A program made the translations under genes and the position numbers. A stretch of DNA of 64,000 bases, from the NCBI RefSeq assembly GCF_035984655.1, contig NZ_JAXCHT010000007.1, forward strand, positions 87,066 to 151,065. Reading direction: 5' to 3'. This DNA is from Actimicrobium sp035984655 (lineage in GTDB: Bacteria; Pseudomonadota; Gammaproteobacteria; Burkholderiales; Burkholderiaceae_D). Below are positions 25,804 through 34,744 of this stretch, in pieces; position 1 is the stretch's first letter; each line of letters begins with the position of its first letter. The notes below the pieces were generated by a model. That model saw only the letters and a list, made by a program, of their open reading frames with translations, ran no database searches and was not told the DNA's origin.

Positions 25804-26573
25804 TAGTGCGACCCTCCCAGATAGGCCTCAATCACGGCAGGATTCTTCTGGACGTCGGAGGGCACGCCTTCCGCAATCGGCTTGCCGTAATCGAGCACCG
25901 TGATGCGATCGCACAATCCCATGACCAGCTTGACGTCATGCTCGATCAGCAAAATGGTTTTGCCTTCACTCTTGATCTTCACCAGCAGTTCGCGCAGGGC
26001 CAGTTTTTCGGTCGCGTTCATGCCGGCAGCAGGCTCATCCAGCGCCAGCAACTGCGGATCGGTGGCCAGCGCGCGGGCAATTTCGAGACGACGTTGGTCG
26101 CCGTAGGAAAGATGCCGCGCCGTGCGCTCGGCAAAGCGGGCGATGCCAACGAAATCCAGCAATTCCATGGCGCGCTTGCGAATATTGGCTTCTTCTTCGC
26201 GCGCCGCCTTGTAGCGCAAGACGGCGCCCAGCACGCCCTGATGGGTACGCACGTGGCGCCCGACCATGACGTTTTCGAGTGCGGTCATTTCACCAAACAG
26301 GCGAATGTTCTGGAAGGTGCGCGCAATGCCGGCCTTGGCGACTTCATACGGGGCCGACGGCGAATACGGCTTGCCGGCCAGCTCAAACGTGCCGCTGTCG
26401 GCCTGGTACAAGCCGGTGATGACGTTGAAGAAGGTGGTCTTGCCGGCGCCATTCGGCCCGATCAGACCGTAAATCTGCCCCTTGGTAATCTTCATGTTGA
26501 CATCGGACAGCGCCTGCAGGCCGCCGAAACGCTTCGCCACACCGGCGATATTGAGGATGATTTGTTCGCTCAT
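25803..26573 (-). CDS. livG: Branched-chain amino acid ABC transporter ATP-binding protein LivG
   Basis: The 256-residue ABC ATPase has Walker A GPNGAGKTTFFN, the LivG-type signature LSYGDQRRLEIARALA and Walker B LLALDEPAAGMN. It works with LivF as the second nucleotide-binding subunit. It follows livM after 8 bp and overlaps livF by one base. Confidence 0.95.
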   Translation of the reverse strand: MSEQIILNIAGVAKRFGGLQALSDVNMKITKGQIYGLIGPNGAGKTTFFNVITGLYQADSGTFELAGKPYSPSAPYEVAKAGIARTFQNIRLFGEMTALENVMVGRHVRTHQGVLGAVLRYKAAREEEANIRKRAMELLDFVGIARFAERTARHLSYGDQRRLEIARALATDPQLLALDEPAAGMNATEKLALRELLVKIKSEGKTILLIEHDVKLVMGLCDRITVLDYGKPIAEGVPSDVQKNPAVIEAYLGGSH

Positions 26574-26581
26574 GATTGTCC

Positions 26582-27796
26582 TTATGCCGCCACGATGCCG
26601 GTAGCCTGATTGCGGCTGTCACTGTCGCCGTCGGGACGGTCCTCGTGTTTCGGTGCGGGCCACAATCCGGCCGGTCGGCTCAGCATGATGACCACCATCG
26701 CCAGGCCGTACAGCAACTGGCGCAGCACTTCAGCATCGACCCAGACATGGCCGAACAGCGCCATCTGCACCGGCTCGACGGTATGGCGCAGCACCTCCGG
26801 CAATGCCGCCAGGATGATGCCGCCGAGGACGACGCCGGGAATATGGCCCATGCCGCCCAGCACCACCATCGCCAGCACCGCAATCGACTCGGTCAGCGAG
26901 AACGATTCCGGCGAGACAAAGCCCTGAAATGCAGCGAACATCGAGCCGGCCACGCCGCCAAAGGACGCGCCCATGGCAAACGCCAGCAGCTTGATGTTGC
27001 GGGTATTGATGCCCATCGCCTTGGCGGCAATTTCATCTTCGCGGATCGCTACCCATGCACGCCCCAGGCGCGAGTTCTGCAACCGGATCGAGACAAAGAT
27101 GATGCCGATGCACAGCGCCAGGAACAGAAAATAATAGGCATTCACCGACGGCATCGAAAAATTGCCGATGATGACATTGGCGCGCGAGCCAGGCTCGCCT
27201 GCCAGCGAGACACCGAAGATGCGGATCGGATCGATCAGGTTGATGCCTTGCGGGCCATTGGTGATGTTGACCGGGCCGTTCAGGTTGTTCATGAAAATAC
27301 GAATGATTTCACCGAAGCCGAGCGTGACGATGGCCAGGTAATCGCCGCGCAATTTCAGCGTCGGCGCACCGAGCAACGCACCGAACACGCCAGCCAGCAG
27401 CGCCCCAAGCGGGACGATGAACCAGACTGACAGGTGAATGCCATGCTGCGTGATCTCCGGCCCGAACAAGGCGACCAGCGCCGTGCCGATGGCCGGGTAC
27501 TGATTGACGAACGATTCGAGCACCACCGCAAACTGGGGCGACGCCAGCAGCGCCGTCATGTACGCGCCGAGCGCGTAGAACGCGATGTAGCCCAGATCCA
27601 GCAGACCGGCGAAGCCGACCACGATGTTCAGTCCCAGCGCCAACATGATGTAGAGCAGCGCGAAGTCCATGATGCGGACCCACGAATTGCCGTAGTTCTG
27701 CGCAAAAAACGGGAACGCGATGATGATCAGCGCAATGATTGCCAGGCTGGTGTACGCCTTGCGCGGATTGTTTTTGGTATCAAAATAATTGGCCAT
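26582..27796 (-). CDS. livM: Branched-chain amino acid ABC transporter permease LivM
   Basis: The 404-residue permease has 9-11 hydrophobic helices (ALLYIMLALGLNIVVGFAGL, GYIAFYALGAYMTALL) and the LivM motif GLAREDEIAAKAMGIN-type loop (visible here as VAIREDEIAAKAMGIN). The C-terminus carries a charged tail. It pairs with LivH to form the membrane channel. The ribosome site region of livM follows 11 bp after the livH stop. Confidence 0.94.
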   Translation of the reverse strand: MANYFDTKNNPRKAYTSLAIIALIIIAFPFFAQNYGNSWVRIMDFALLYIMLALGLNIVVGFAGLLDLGYIAFYALGAYMTALLASPQFAVVLESFVNQYPAIGTALVALFGPEITQHGIHLSVWFIVPLGALLAGVFGALLGAPTLKLRGDYLAIVTLGFGEIIRIFMNNLNGPVNITNGPQGINLIDPIRIFGVSLAGEPGSRANVIIGNFSMPSVNAYYFLFLALCIGIIFVSIRLQNSRLGRAWVAIREDEIAAKAMGINTRNIKLLAFAMGASFGGVAGSMFAAFQGFVSPESFSLTESIAVLAMVVLGGMGHIPGVVLGGIILAALPEVLRHTVEPVQMALFGHVWVDAEVLRQLLYGLAMVVIMLSRPAGLWPAPKHEDRPDGDSDSRNQATGIVAA

Positions 27797-27807
27797 GAGT
27801 GCGCTCC

Positions 27808-28737
27808 TTAAGCCCGGTCAGCAACGCGTTCGCCCATCAGACCGGACGGTCGCAGCGTCAGGACGATGATCAACACCACGAAGGCAAAAATATCCTGGTA
27901 ATGGCTGCCGAGGAAGCCGCCGGTCAGTTCGCCGATATAACCAGCGCCCAGACTCTCAATCAGTCCCAGCAAGATCCCGCCCAGCATGGCGCCGTAAATA
28001 TTGCCGATGCCGCCCAGCACTGCCGCCGAAAACGCTTTCAGGCCAGGCACGAATCCCATCGCGAATTGCGCCGATGCGTAGGTCGCGCCCCACATCACTC
28101 CCGCCACGGCGGCCAGCGCCGCACCGATGGCGAAGGTCATCACGATCACGGCATTGGAGTCCACCCCCATCAGCCCGGCCACGCGCGGGTTTTCGGCAGT
28201 GGCGCGCATGGCGCGGCCCATCTTGGTTTTTTCAACAAGAATCACGAGGCCCAGCATCGACAGGCTGGCCAGGACCAGCAACATGACCTGGGTCGGCGTG
28301 ATCAGCGCGCCGAGAATATGGAAGGACTCCGCCGAGATAACTTGTGGGAACAGCACCGGACTGCGGCCCCAGATCATCATTGCAAAGGTTTGCAGCAGGA
28401 TCGACACGCCAATGGCGGTGATCAACGGTGCCAGCCGGGGCGCATTGCGCAGGCGACGATAAGCCACCCGTTCAATCAGCAGATTGACCGCGACGCAAAT
28501 CGGAATCGCGCCACCAATGGCGATGATAACCTTGACCACACCAGGCAGATCGGGCGCGACGCTCTGGACAATTTTGAGAATCGTGACGCCCGCCAGGGCG
28601 CCAATCATCAGCACGTCGCCATGGGCAAAATTAATCAGGTTCAGCACGCCGTAAACCATCGTGTAACCGAGTGCGATCAGCGCATACATGCTGCCTAGCA
28701 CCAGGCCATTGATGATTTGCTGGATAAAGGTATCCAT
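27808..28737 (-). CDS. livH: Branched-chain amino acid ABC transporter permease LivH
   Basis: The 309-residue permease opens MDTFIQQIINGLVLGSMYAL and contains YTMVYGVLNLINFAHGD and MRATAENPRVAGLMGVD, the LivH hallmarks. It is the first gene of livHMGF. No periplasmic binding-protein gene precedes it in the window, so the binding protein must be encoded elsewhere. ATG 28737 is preceded by GGAAAG; an in-frame upstream extension of 15 residues is less likely. Confidence 0.94.
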   Translation of the reverse strand: MDTFIQQIINGLVLGSMYALIALGYTMVYGVLNLINFAHGDVLMIGALAGVTILKIVQSVAPDLPGVVKVIIAIGGAIPICVAVNLLIERVAYRRLRNAPRLAPLITAIGVSILLQTFAMMIWGRSPVLFPQVISAESFHILGALITPTQVMLLVLASLSMLGLVILVEKTKMGRAMRATAENPRVAGLMGVDSNAVIVMTFAIGAALAAVAGVMWGATYASAQFAMGFVPGLKAFSAAVLGGIGNIYGAMLGGILLGLIESLGAGYIGELTGGFLGSHYQDIFAFVVLIIVLTLRPSGLMGERVADRA

Positions 28738-29127
28738 AATTTGCATCTTTCCAAAGTGACCGGAGAAAACCGGTGTGATCAATAAACAGCGATGGCCTGA
28801 GACCCATCACAGGGAATCAGCCGGACAGACTGGTGCTACCGTTGAGTCTTGTTTCTGGTGGCGAATGATGTCAGGGCAAACCTGGGACATCCGGGGAATG
28901 TGATGTGCATGAAGCCGTGTCTCCTGAATATTTGTGCCAGTGCCTGACGGCCTGGTTTTGTACGGCGTCGCGAACTCTGACCTGCATTGAGTGCAGGAAG
29001 TTCGGCGTTGCAAAACTGCCTGATTTTAATTGTATAAATGAATAACATTCAAACAATTTATTCCGTTGTCCGATAATAACGAGGAAGCCTAAGAACTTAC
29101 AACGGAAAACTTGCTGCTATCCAGAAT
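28738..29127. other. Intergenic region between ispH and livH
   Basis: About 390 bp with no gene I can support. It holds a plausible livH promoter on the minus strand (29023-29052). A stem-loop at 28971-29004 has CGAACT/AGTTCG and CTGCA/TGCAG pairs and could form in the livH leader. The part nearest livH is unremarkable. Confidence 0.5.
29023..29052 (-). promoter_or_regulatory. Candidate livH promoter
   Basis: On the minus strand TTGAAT (29052-29047), an 18-bp spacer and TAAAAT (29028-29023) form a reasonable sigma-70 promoter in an AT-rich patch. It would give a leader of about 280 nt. Confidence 0.35.
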
Positions 29128-30081
29128 TTAGTTTTGATCTGCCCGAATGCCGCTCAGCCCCTTGGGCATCGGAAATGTGACGTGTTCTTCCACGCCATCA
29201 AGCACACGCACGCTGTTGACGCCGCATTCCTTCAAGCGGGTGATGACCGCCTGCACCAGCAGTTCCGGAGCGGACGCGCCGGCGGTGACCCCGATGCGGC
29301 GCTTGCCGGTCAACCAGGCCGGATCAATTTGCCCGGCGTTATCGACCATGAACGCCTGCACCCCTTTTTTCTCGGCGACTTCACGCAAGCGATTCGAATT
29401 CGAGCTGTTTGGGCTGCCGACCACGATCACCAGCTCCACTTGTGGGGCCATGAACTTGACGGCTTCCTGCCGGTTGGTTGTGGCATAGCAGATATCGGCT
29501 TTTTTGGGTTCGGCGATATCCGGGAAACGGTACTTTAGCGCAGCGATGATGTCAGCCGTATCGTCTACCGACAGCGTGGTTTGCGAAACGAACGCCAGCA
29601 TGTCTGGCCGGGCGACGTCCAGCTGTGCGACGTCGTCAATGGTTTCGACCAGATACATGCCCTGCTCGGACTGGCCCATCGTCCCTTCGACTTCGGGATG
29701 ACCGTCGTGGCCGATCATGATGATTTCCCGGCCTTCGCGACGCATCTTGGCCACTTCCATATGCACCTTGGTCACCAGCGGACAGGTTGCATCGAAAATC
29801 AGCAAGCCGCGTTCCAGTGCTTCCGCCTGCACGGCCTTCGAGACACCGTGTGCGGAAAACACCACTGTTTGCCCGGTCGGCACGTCGGCCAGCTCCTCGA
29901 TGAAGATGGCGCCCTTGTTGCGCAAGTCGTCCACCACGTAGGCATTGTGGACGATCTCGTGACGCACATAAATGGGGGCGCCAAACTGGATCAAGGCCCG
30001 TTCGACAATCTCGATCGCGCGGTCGACGCCGGCACAAAAACCGCGCGGTTGCGCCAACAGGATTTCTTTGTTTTCAGTCAT
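29128..30081 (-). CDS. ispH: 4-hydroxy-3-methylbut-2-enyl diphosphate reductase
   Basis: The 317-residue iron-sulfur enzyme performs the last step of the MEP pathway, reducing HMBPP to IPP and DMAPP. The three cluster-binding cysteines are visible in PRGFCAGVDRAIEIVE, FDATCPLVTKVH and DICYATTNRQ. The catalytic EEHVTFPMP-type C-terminus is present. ATG 30081 begins MTENKEILLAQPRGF; an eight-residue extension upstream is not favoured. It follows fkpB closely, the standard proteobacterial pair. Confidence 0.97.
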   Translation of the reverse strand: MTENKEILLAQPRGFCAGVDRAIEIVERALIQFGAPIYVRHEIVHNAYVVDDLRNKGAIFIEELADVPTGQTVVFSAHGVSKAVQAEALERGLLIFDATCPLVTKVHMEVAKMRREGREIIMIGHDGHPEVEGTMGQSEQGMYLVETIDDVAQLDVARPDMLAFVSQTTLSVDDTADIIAALKYRFPDIAEPKKADICYATTNRQEAVKFMAPQVELVIVVGSPNSSNSNRLREVAEKKGVQAFMVDNAGQIDPAWLTGKRRIGVTAGASAPELLVQAVITRLKECGVNSVRVLDGVEEHVTFPMPKGLSGIRADQN

Positions 30082-30108
30082 GACGAAGCCTCGTGCGACA
30101 CGCACACA

Positions 30109-30564
30109 TTAAAGAATACCAATGATTTTTACCTCAAATTTCAGTGCCTGACCGGCCAGCGGATGATTGAAATCAAACACCGTGTCGTCACCGTCAAGTT
30201 CCCGCAAGACACCGGCAAATCGGCCGCCGCCGGGGGCATTGAATTCAACCACGTCGCCGACGCTGTACTGCTCGCCAAACTGCGAGTTTTCAGCCAGCGT
30301 GGCCTGGGAAACACGTTGAATCAGATCTGGATTGCGTGGCCCGAATGCCTGCTCCGCAGGCAGCTCGAACACCTGATGCACGCCCTCGCCCAAGCCGATC
30401 AGCTGCGACTCGAGAAATGGAGCCAGTTGGCCGCTGCCCAGTTGCAGCGTCGCTGGATTGCCATCGAACGTGGTGACGATTTCCTGACCATCGGCCGCAG
30501 CAAGGCGGTAGTGCAAAGTCAGATAAGCCCCGGCAGTGACCACCGGCTGTGTGGTATTCGACAT
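30109..30564 (-). CDS. fkpB: FKBP-type peptidyl-prolyl isomerase (SlpA/FkpB type)
   Basis: The 151-residue prolyl isomerase has an FKBP fold with the inserted chaperone (IF) domain. Visible segments are LTLHYRLAAADGQEI, LGSGQLAPFLESQLIGLGEG and FELPAEQAFGPRNPDLIQ. It acts in the cytoplasm as folding helper. It is the first gene of the fkpB-ispH pair and is divergent from radC. Codon two after a TTG is ATG, which I take as start. Confidence 0.94.
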   Translation of the reverse strand: MSNTTQPVVTAGAYLTLHYRLAAADGQEIVTTFDGNPATLQLGSGQLAPFLESQLIGLGEGVHQVFELPAEQAFGPRNPDLIQRVSQATLAENSQFGEQYSVGDVVEFNAPGGGRFAGVLRELDGDDTVFDFNHPLAGQALKFEVKIIGIL

Positions 30565-30680
30565 CAAACAATCCTGAAAAGCAAAAGAGTCGCCATTTTA
30601 AGCCACGATCCAACCAAGGGTCGCGGCTTTCTTGCCGGACGGCGTACGATCAGCCATCTTGCCGACGGGAGATGCAAGCA

Positions 30681-31355
30681 ATGCCAATTCCTGACTGGCC
30701 GCGCGACCAGCGGCCGCGCGAACGCCTGATTTGTCACGGGGCGGCTGCCCTGTCGGACGCCGAGTTGCTGGCCGTATTCTTGCGCGTCGGCGTGGCCGGA
30801 AAGACAGCGGTGGATCTGGCGCGCGACATGGTGACGCACTTCGGCTCGTTGCGCGGCCTGTTTCATGCAAGCGTGGAGCAGTTCTCCGAATTGCATGGAC
30901 TGGGCCCGGCCAAGTTTGCGCAACTTCAAGCGGTGATGGAACTCGCCAAACGCGCATTGGCCGAAGAGCTCAGGAGCGGCATCGCGCTACAGTCGCCGCA
31001 ACTGGTGCAGCGCTATTTGCAGCATCTGCTCGCCGGTAAGGCGCACGAGTGTTTCCTCGTGCTGTATGTCGACGTGCAAAATCGTTTGATCGCGACCGAG
31101 GAAATGGCACGCGGCACGGTGACACATGCGAGTGTGCATGCGCGCGAGATCGTCAAGGCGGCGCTGCGTCACAACGCCGCGGCCGTTTTTCTGGCACACA
31201 ATCACCCCTCCGGCGTACCGACACCAAGTAAAAGCGACCTGGCACTGACACAGCGTCTCAAACAGGCACTGGACCTCATCGAGGTCAAGGTGCTCGACCA
31301 TTTTGTGGTCGCCGGTAATCTGGCGTATTCCTTCGCCACACACGGCGAGCTGTAG
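30681..31355 (+). CDS. radC: RadC/YeeS-type JAB domain protein
   Basis: The 224-residue protein has an N-terminal helix-hairpin-helix region (LSELHGLGPAKFAQLQ-like) and a C-terminal JAB/MPN metalloprotease-like domain with HNHPSGVPTPSKSD, the JAMM zinc motif. Despite its name the family's role in DNA repair is unproven. ATG 30681 lies nine bases after GGGAG; an ATG nine bases upstream is also in frame. The gene is followed by the rpmB promoter. Confidence 0.94.
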   Translation: MPIPDWPRDQRPRERLICHGAAALSDAELLAVFLRVGVAGKTAVDLARDMVTHFGSLRGLFHASVEQFSELHGLGPAKFAQLQAVMELAKRALAEELRSGIALQSPQLVQRYLQHLLAGKAHECFLVLYVDVQNRLIATEEMARGTVTHASVHAREIVKAALRHNAAAVFLAHNHPSGVPTPSKSDLALTQRLKQALDLIEVKVLDHFVVAGNLAYSFATHGEL

Positions 31356-31428
31356 GGAGGTTTTTTCCGGCAGGCTAAATTGTGACTTTTTTTCTTATGC
31401 AGAAGACACAGTTGTTTTTCGCAAGTCG

Positions 31429-31457
31429 TTGAATAAGCTCGTTTTTTTGGTTATACT
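31429..31457 (+). promoter_or_regulatory. Sigma-70 promoter of rpmB-rpmG
   Basis: TTGAAT (31429-31434), a 17-bp spacer and TATACT (31452-31457) give an almost ideal housekeeping promoter about 40 bp before the rpmB start. The strong -10 suits a ribosomal protein operon. Confidence 0.8.
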
Positions 31458-31497
31458 CACTTTTTTTCCAATTTCGGAAATATTTAAGGAGTGAGAT

Positions 31498-31734
31498 ATG
31501 GCACGTGTTTGCCAAGTCACTGGGAAAAAGCCGATGGTCGGCAACAATGTTTCCCATGCAAACAACAAGACGAAACGCCGCTTTTTGCCGAACTTGCAAA
31601 GACGCCGCATTTTTGTCGAATCCGAGAATCGCTGGGTTTCCCTGCGCCTGTCCAACGCTGGTTTGCGTGTCATCGACAAACTCGGCATCGACGCCGTGCT
31701 GGTTGACATGCGCGCGCGCGGCGAAAAAGTCTAA
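31498..31734 (+). CDS. rpmB: 50S ribosomal protein L28
   Basis: The 78-residue protein has the L28 signature MARVCQVTGKKPMVGNNVSH and KTKRRFLPNL. It is expressed with rpmG, the classical proteobacterial pair, from the promoter just upstream. The ATG follows TTAAGGAGTGAG, a strong ribosome site. Confidence 0.98.
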   Translation: MARVCQVTGKKPMVGNNVSHANNKTKRRFLPNLQRRRIFVESENRWVSLRLSNAGLRVIDKLGIDAVLVDMRARGEKV

Positions 31735-31758
31735 CTAGCAGAATAAAGAGGAATCATC

Positions 31759-31926
31759 ATGGCTAAATCTGGCCGCGACAAAATCAAGCTGGAATCGACC
31801 GCAGGCACGGGTCACTTCTACACGACCACCAAGAACAAGCGCACCACGCCTGAAAAAATGTCGATCATGAAGTTCGACCCGAAAGCGCGTAAGCATGTTG
31901 AGTACAAGGAAACCAAGATCAAGTAA
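31759..31926 (+). CDS. rpmG: 50S ribosomal protein L33
   Basis: The 55-residue protein begins MAKSGRDKIKLESTAGTGHF and ends VEYKETKIK, as in L33. It lacks the zinc-binding CxxC pairs found in some L33 forms, so it is the zinc-free type. It lies 24 bp after rpmB with AAGAGGAA as ribosome site. The terminator follows 30 bp later. Confidence 0.97.
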   Translation: MAKSGRDKIKLESTAGTGHFYTTTKNKRTTPEKMSIMKFDPKARKHVEYKETKIK

Positions 31927-31954
31927 TTTGATCCTGTGTTTGCCGAGAACGACC

Positions 31955-31987
31955 GAAGCCGTTTGCTGATGCAGACGGCTTTTTTTT
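31955..31987 (+). terminator. Terminator of rpmB-rpmG
   Basis: AGCCGTTTGC and GCAGACGGCT pair around TGAT, followed by eight T. Confidence 0.92.
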
Positions 31988-32009
31988 GCCTCGGCGCGGA
32001 ACCAGTGGC

Positions 32010-32043
32010 AAAAAAAAGCGACTCCCAAGGGAGTCGCTTTTTC
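32010..32043 (-). terminator. Terminator downstream of the desaturase gene
   Basis: GCGACTCCC and GGGAGTCGC pair around AA with A- and T-runs on both sides. It serves the minus-strand desaturase and could also back up the rpmG terminator. Confidence 0.88.
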
Positions 32044-32081
32044 AGTTCAGCGACCTGCAGCAGGTCGTCAGCGCAATCGCA

Positions 32082-33284
32082 TCAAGCGTAACTGCGCAAA
32101 CGCAGCGAAAAGTCCTGCAATCCCTTGATGCCCGACGCCTCGGCGCGACTGCACCAATCTTGCAACTGATGCAGCAATTGATCGCGACTGCTGTGCGAAC
32201 GCTCCCAGATGGCACTGAGTTCGCTGCGCATTTCATGCATCGTTTGCAATGGCTTGCTGTGTGCGAACAACTCGCGCAACTGCTGTTGCTGGGTCAGGCC
32301 AAGTTTGGCCGGTTCGCGATGCAACAGGCGTTTCGATGACTTCAGGAAGCCGGATTCGAGCTTGGCCTTGCTGCGCAAATGTTCCAGCTCGTCGTGCCAG
32401 GTCGCCTTGATCGACTTCGCATACTTGGCCATGACTTCGTAGCGGTTGGAAATCACCGACTGCAGCGTATCAAAATCGGCAGCCATTTTTTGACGATCAA
32501 ATTTTGGCGCCGGCGCTATCTTCTTGACCTTGGCCAGCCCGACCATTTCCATCATGCGGATATACATCCAGCCAATGTCGAATTCATACCACTTCGACGA
32601 CAGCTTGGCCGAGGTACCAAAGGTGTGGTGATTGTTATGCAGTTCTTCGCCGCCAATCAGGATGCCGAATGGGATGATGTTGCGTGAGGCGTCGGCGCAA
32701 TCGTAATTGCGATAACCCCAGTAATGGCCGATGCCATTGATGATGCCGGCTGCGGTGATCGGAATCCACATCATCTGGACTGCCCACACCGTCATGCCCA
32801 ACACACCAAACAGCAGCACGTCGATGATCATCATCAAGCCAACGCCCTGCCAGCTGAAGCGCGTGTACAGGTTGTGTTCGATCCAGTCGTCAGGCGTGCC
32901 GTGACCGTACTTTTCGATAGTCTCCATGTTCTTGGACTCGGCGCGATACATTTCCGAGCCGGTCAGGAGAACGTTCTTGATACCGCGCGTCACCGGGCTA
33001 TGCGGATCGTCGACGGTTTCGCATTTGGCGTGGTGCTTGCGGTGAATCGCCGCCCATTCCTTGGTGACCATGCCTGAGGTCAGCCAGATCCAGAAACGGA
33101 AAAAATGACTTGGCAACGGATGCAAGTCCAGCGCCCGGTGGGCCTGATGACGGTGCAGATAAATGGTGACGCCGGCAATCGTGATGTGCGTGACGACCAT
33201 CGTATAGATGAATACCTGCCAGTTACTTGCGCCGGTCAGGCCATGCATCAGGAAATTGAGAACCGCGTTGAAAACTGTGTCCAA
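32082..33284 (-). CDS. Acyl-CoA/acyl-lipid fatty acid desaturase
   Basis: The 400-residue membrane di-iron enzyme has the three histidine boxes HRHQAHR (about residue 45), HRKHHAKC and EELHNNHHTF. Four transmembrane helices are likely. This is the delta-9 desaturase type, which introduces a double bond in fatty acyl chains and helps adjust membrane fluidity. A C-terminal extension of about 130 helical, charged residues after the last box is longer than the catalytic core needs and is common in betaproteobacterial members. Regioselectivity is not shown by the sequence. Confidence 0.9.
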   Translation of the reverse strand: MDTVFNAVLNFLMHGLTGASNWQVFIYTMVVTHITIAGVTIYLHRHQAHRALDLHPLPSHFFRFWIWLTSGMVTKEWAAIHRKHHAKCETVDDPHSPVTRGIKNVLLTGSEMYRAESKNMETIEKYGHGTPDDWIEHNLYTRFSWQGVGLMMIIDVLLFGVLGMTVWAVQMMWIPITAAGIINGIGHYWGYRNYDCADASRNIIPFGILIGGEELHNNHHTFGTSAKLSSKWYEFDIGWMYIRMMEMVGLAKVKKIAPAPKFDRQKMAADFDTLQSVISNRYEVMAKYAKSIKATWHDELEHLRSKAKLESGFLKSSKRLLHREPAKLGLTQQQQLRELFAHSKPLQTMHEMRSELSAIWERSHSSRDQLLHQLQDWCSRAEASGIKGLQDFSLRLRSYA

Positions 33285-33376
33285 AGTAGCACTACTCCAA
33301 GGTTATGAGATTGGCTGCCGGTGACGCCGAAAGGGCGATCCTGCATATCCTGATTTTGCTCGCGATTGTACGCGCT

Positions 33377-34738
33377 TTATCGGTCCGCGCCCACTGATGG
33401 CGGAGTGACATCGTCGCTTGAAACCGGCACCGTCGGCGCCATGAATATAGGCAGACGATCATTGAGGATGCGTATTTCACGCTGGTTGAATGGAACCGCA
33501 ATGTGATTGTTCTTCAACGTCTGCCAGATCGCCCGGTTGACCTTCGACAGGATATTGCTCCGACCATTTTCCGGGTCGGCAATCCAGAAGCCTACTTCGA
33601 CTTCCAGTCCATCGGCGCCAAAGCGTTGCAGGTTGGCCGTCACGCCAGGTTTCGTCAAGACGCGATCAATCGAAGCAACTGCCGCCTCAAGCAACGGCAG
33701 CACGGACTCGATATCCGTATCGTAGGACACCGTCACCTGCGTCTTGAGCCACAACGCGCGATCGGTCAGCGAATAATTCTGCACCGGACCGGAGACAAAC
33801 AATTCATTGGGAATGACCGACTCGATCCCGTCCAGGCCGCGCAATACCGTATAGCGTGTGTTAATGCGGGTGACCTGGCCGTAGAACCTGTCGACGGTCA
33901 CCATGTCACCGACGGCCATGCTGCGTTCCAGCAGGATCACGAAACCCGAGACATAACTGCCGACGATTTTTTGCAGTCCAAGTCCAAGGCCGACGCCAAG
34001 CGCGCCACCGAACACGGACAGGACAGTCAGGTCGATTCCCACCAGCGACAGGCTGACCAATACTGCAATCAGGATCAGCAAAGCCCGCGCCATGCGCGCC
34101 ATTACGGCGCGCAATGACGAATGCACCGACTCCAGACGCATGAGTCGCTGTTCCAGCCCGGCGCCGGCCCACAATGCCAGCAACAAGGTGAGCAGCACGG
34201 ACCCGACCGCCTGCAGTATCGTCAGCAGCGAGACCTTGTTGCGGCCCAGCGGCAGCACCGTCTTTTCGAGGGAGTCGATCAGATCCGGCCACAGGCCGGT
34301 GATATACATGGCGAACCCGGTCCACACCACCAGGGTAATGAGTTTTTCGAACACCATGACGGCATCGCCGACCCGCCCGGTACGGGCAAACACCCGACGC
34401 AACACATACAGACTCAGGCGCACCAGAACGAAACAAGCCACCAGCGGAATTGCCACGTTCAGCAGATTGACATGCTGGGTCCGCGCGAGAATGGGTCGGA
34501 TCAACAGGATTAGCCCGAGCGCAATCGAGGGCGACAAAACGCGTGAAAAACTTTCCAGTCCGATGCGCAGAATGCCCGCATTGCTGTCCTTGGCCGCAAA
34601 GCCAAGCCGGATCAGGCGCGCCAGAATCCAGCCGACCAGCAGGCATCCGGCCAGCACCGCGACCTGCCAGAACACAGCCGGCTGCTGCAGATCGGACCAG
34701 AGGTCAAGCAACTGCTCGGAAAGAAAAGACTGTGTCAT
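33377..34738 (-). CDS. MscS-family mechanosensitive ion channel
   Basis: The 453-residue protein has several N-terminal membrane helices (about six) and then the conserved pore helix and beta domain of MscS: FGGALGVGLGLGLQKIVGSY, SGFVILLERSMAVGD and DGIESVIPNELFVSGPVQN. It probably relieves osmotic pressure. It is larger than E. coli MscS (286) because of the extra N-terminal helices, in the size range of YbdG or YnaI types. The next upstream gene ends six bases before its start, so they may be cotranscribed. Confidence 0.9.
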   Translation of the reverse strand: MTQSFLSEQLLDLWSDLQQPAVFWQVAVLAGCLLVGWILARLIRLGFAAKDSNAGILRIGLESFSRVLSPSIALGLILLIRPILARTQHVNLLNVAIPLVACFVLVRLSLYVLRRVFARTGRVGDAVMVFEKLITLVVWTGFAMYITGLWPDLIDSLEKTVLPLGRNKVSLLTILQAVGSVLLTLLLALWAGAGLEQRLMRLESVHSSLRAVMARMARALLILIAVLVSLSLVGIDLTVLSVFGGALGVGLGLGLQKIVGSYVSGFVILLERSMAVGDMVTVDRFYGQVTRINTRYTVLRGLDGIESVIPNELFVSGPVQNYSLTDRALWLKTQVTVSYDTDIESVLPLLEAAVASIDRVLTKPGVTANLQRFGADGLEVEVGFWIADPENGRSNILSKVNRAIWQTLKNNHIAVPFNQREIRILNDRLPIFMAPTVPVSSDDVTPPSVGADR

Positions 34739-34744
34739 TGGCGT

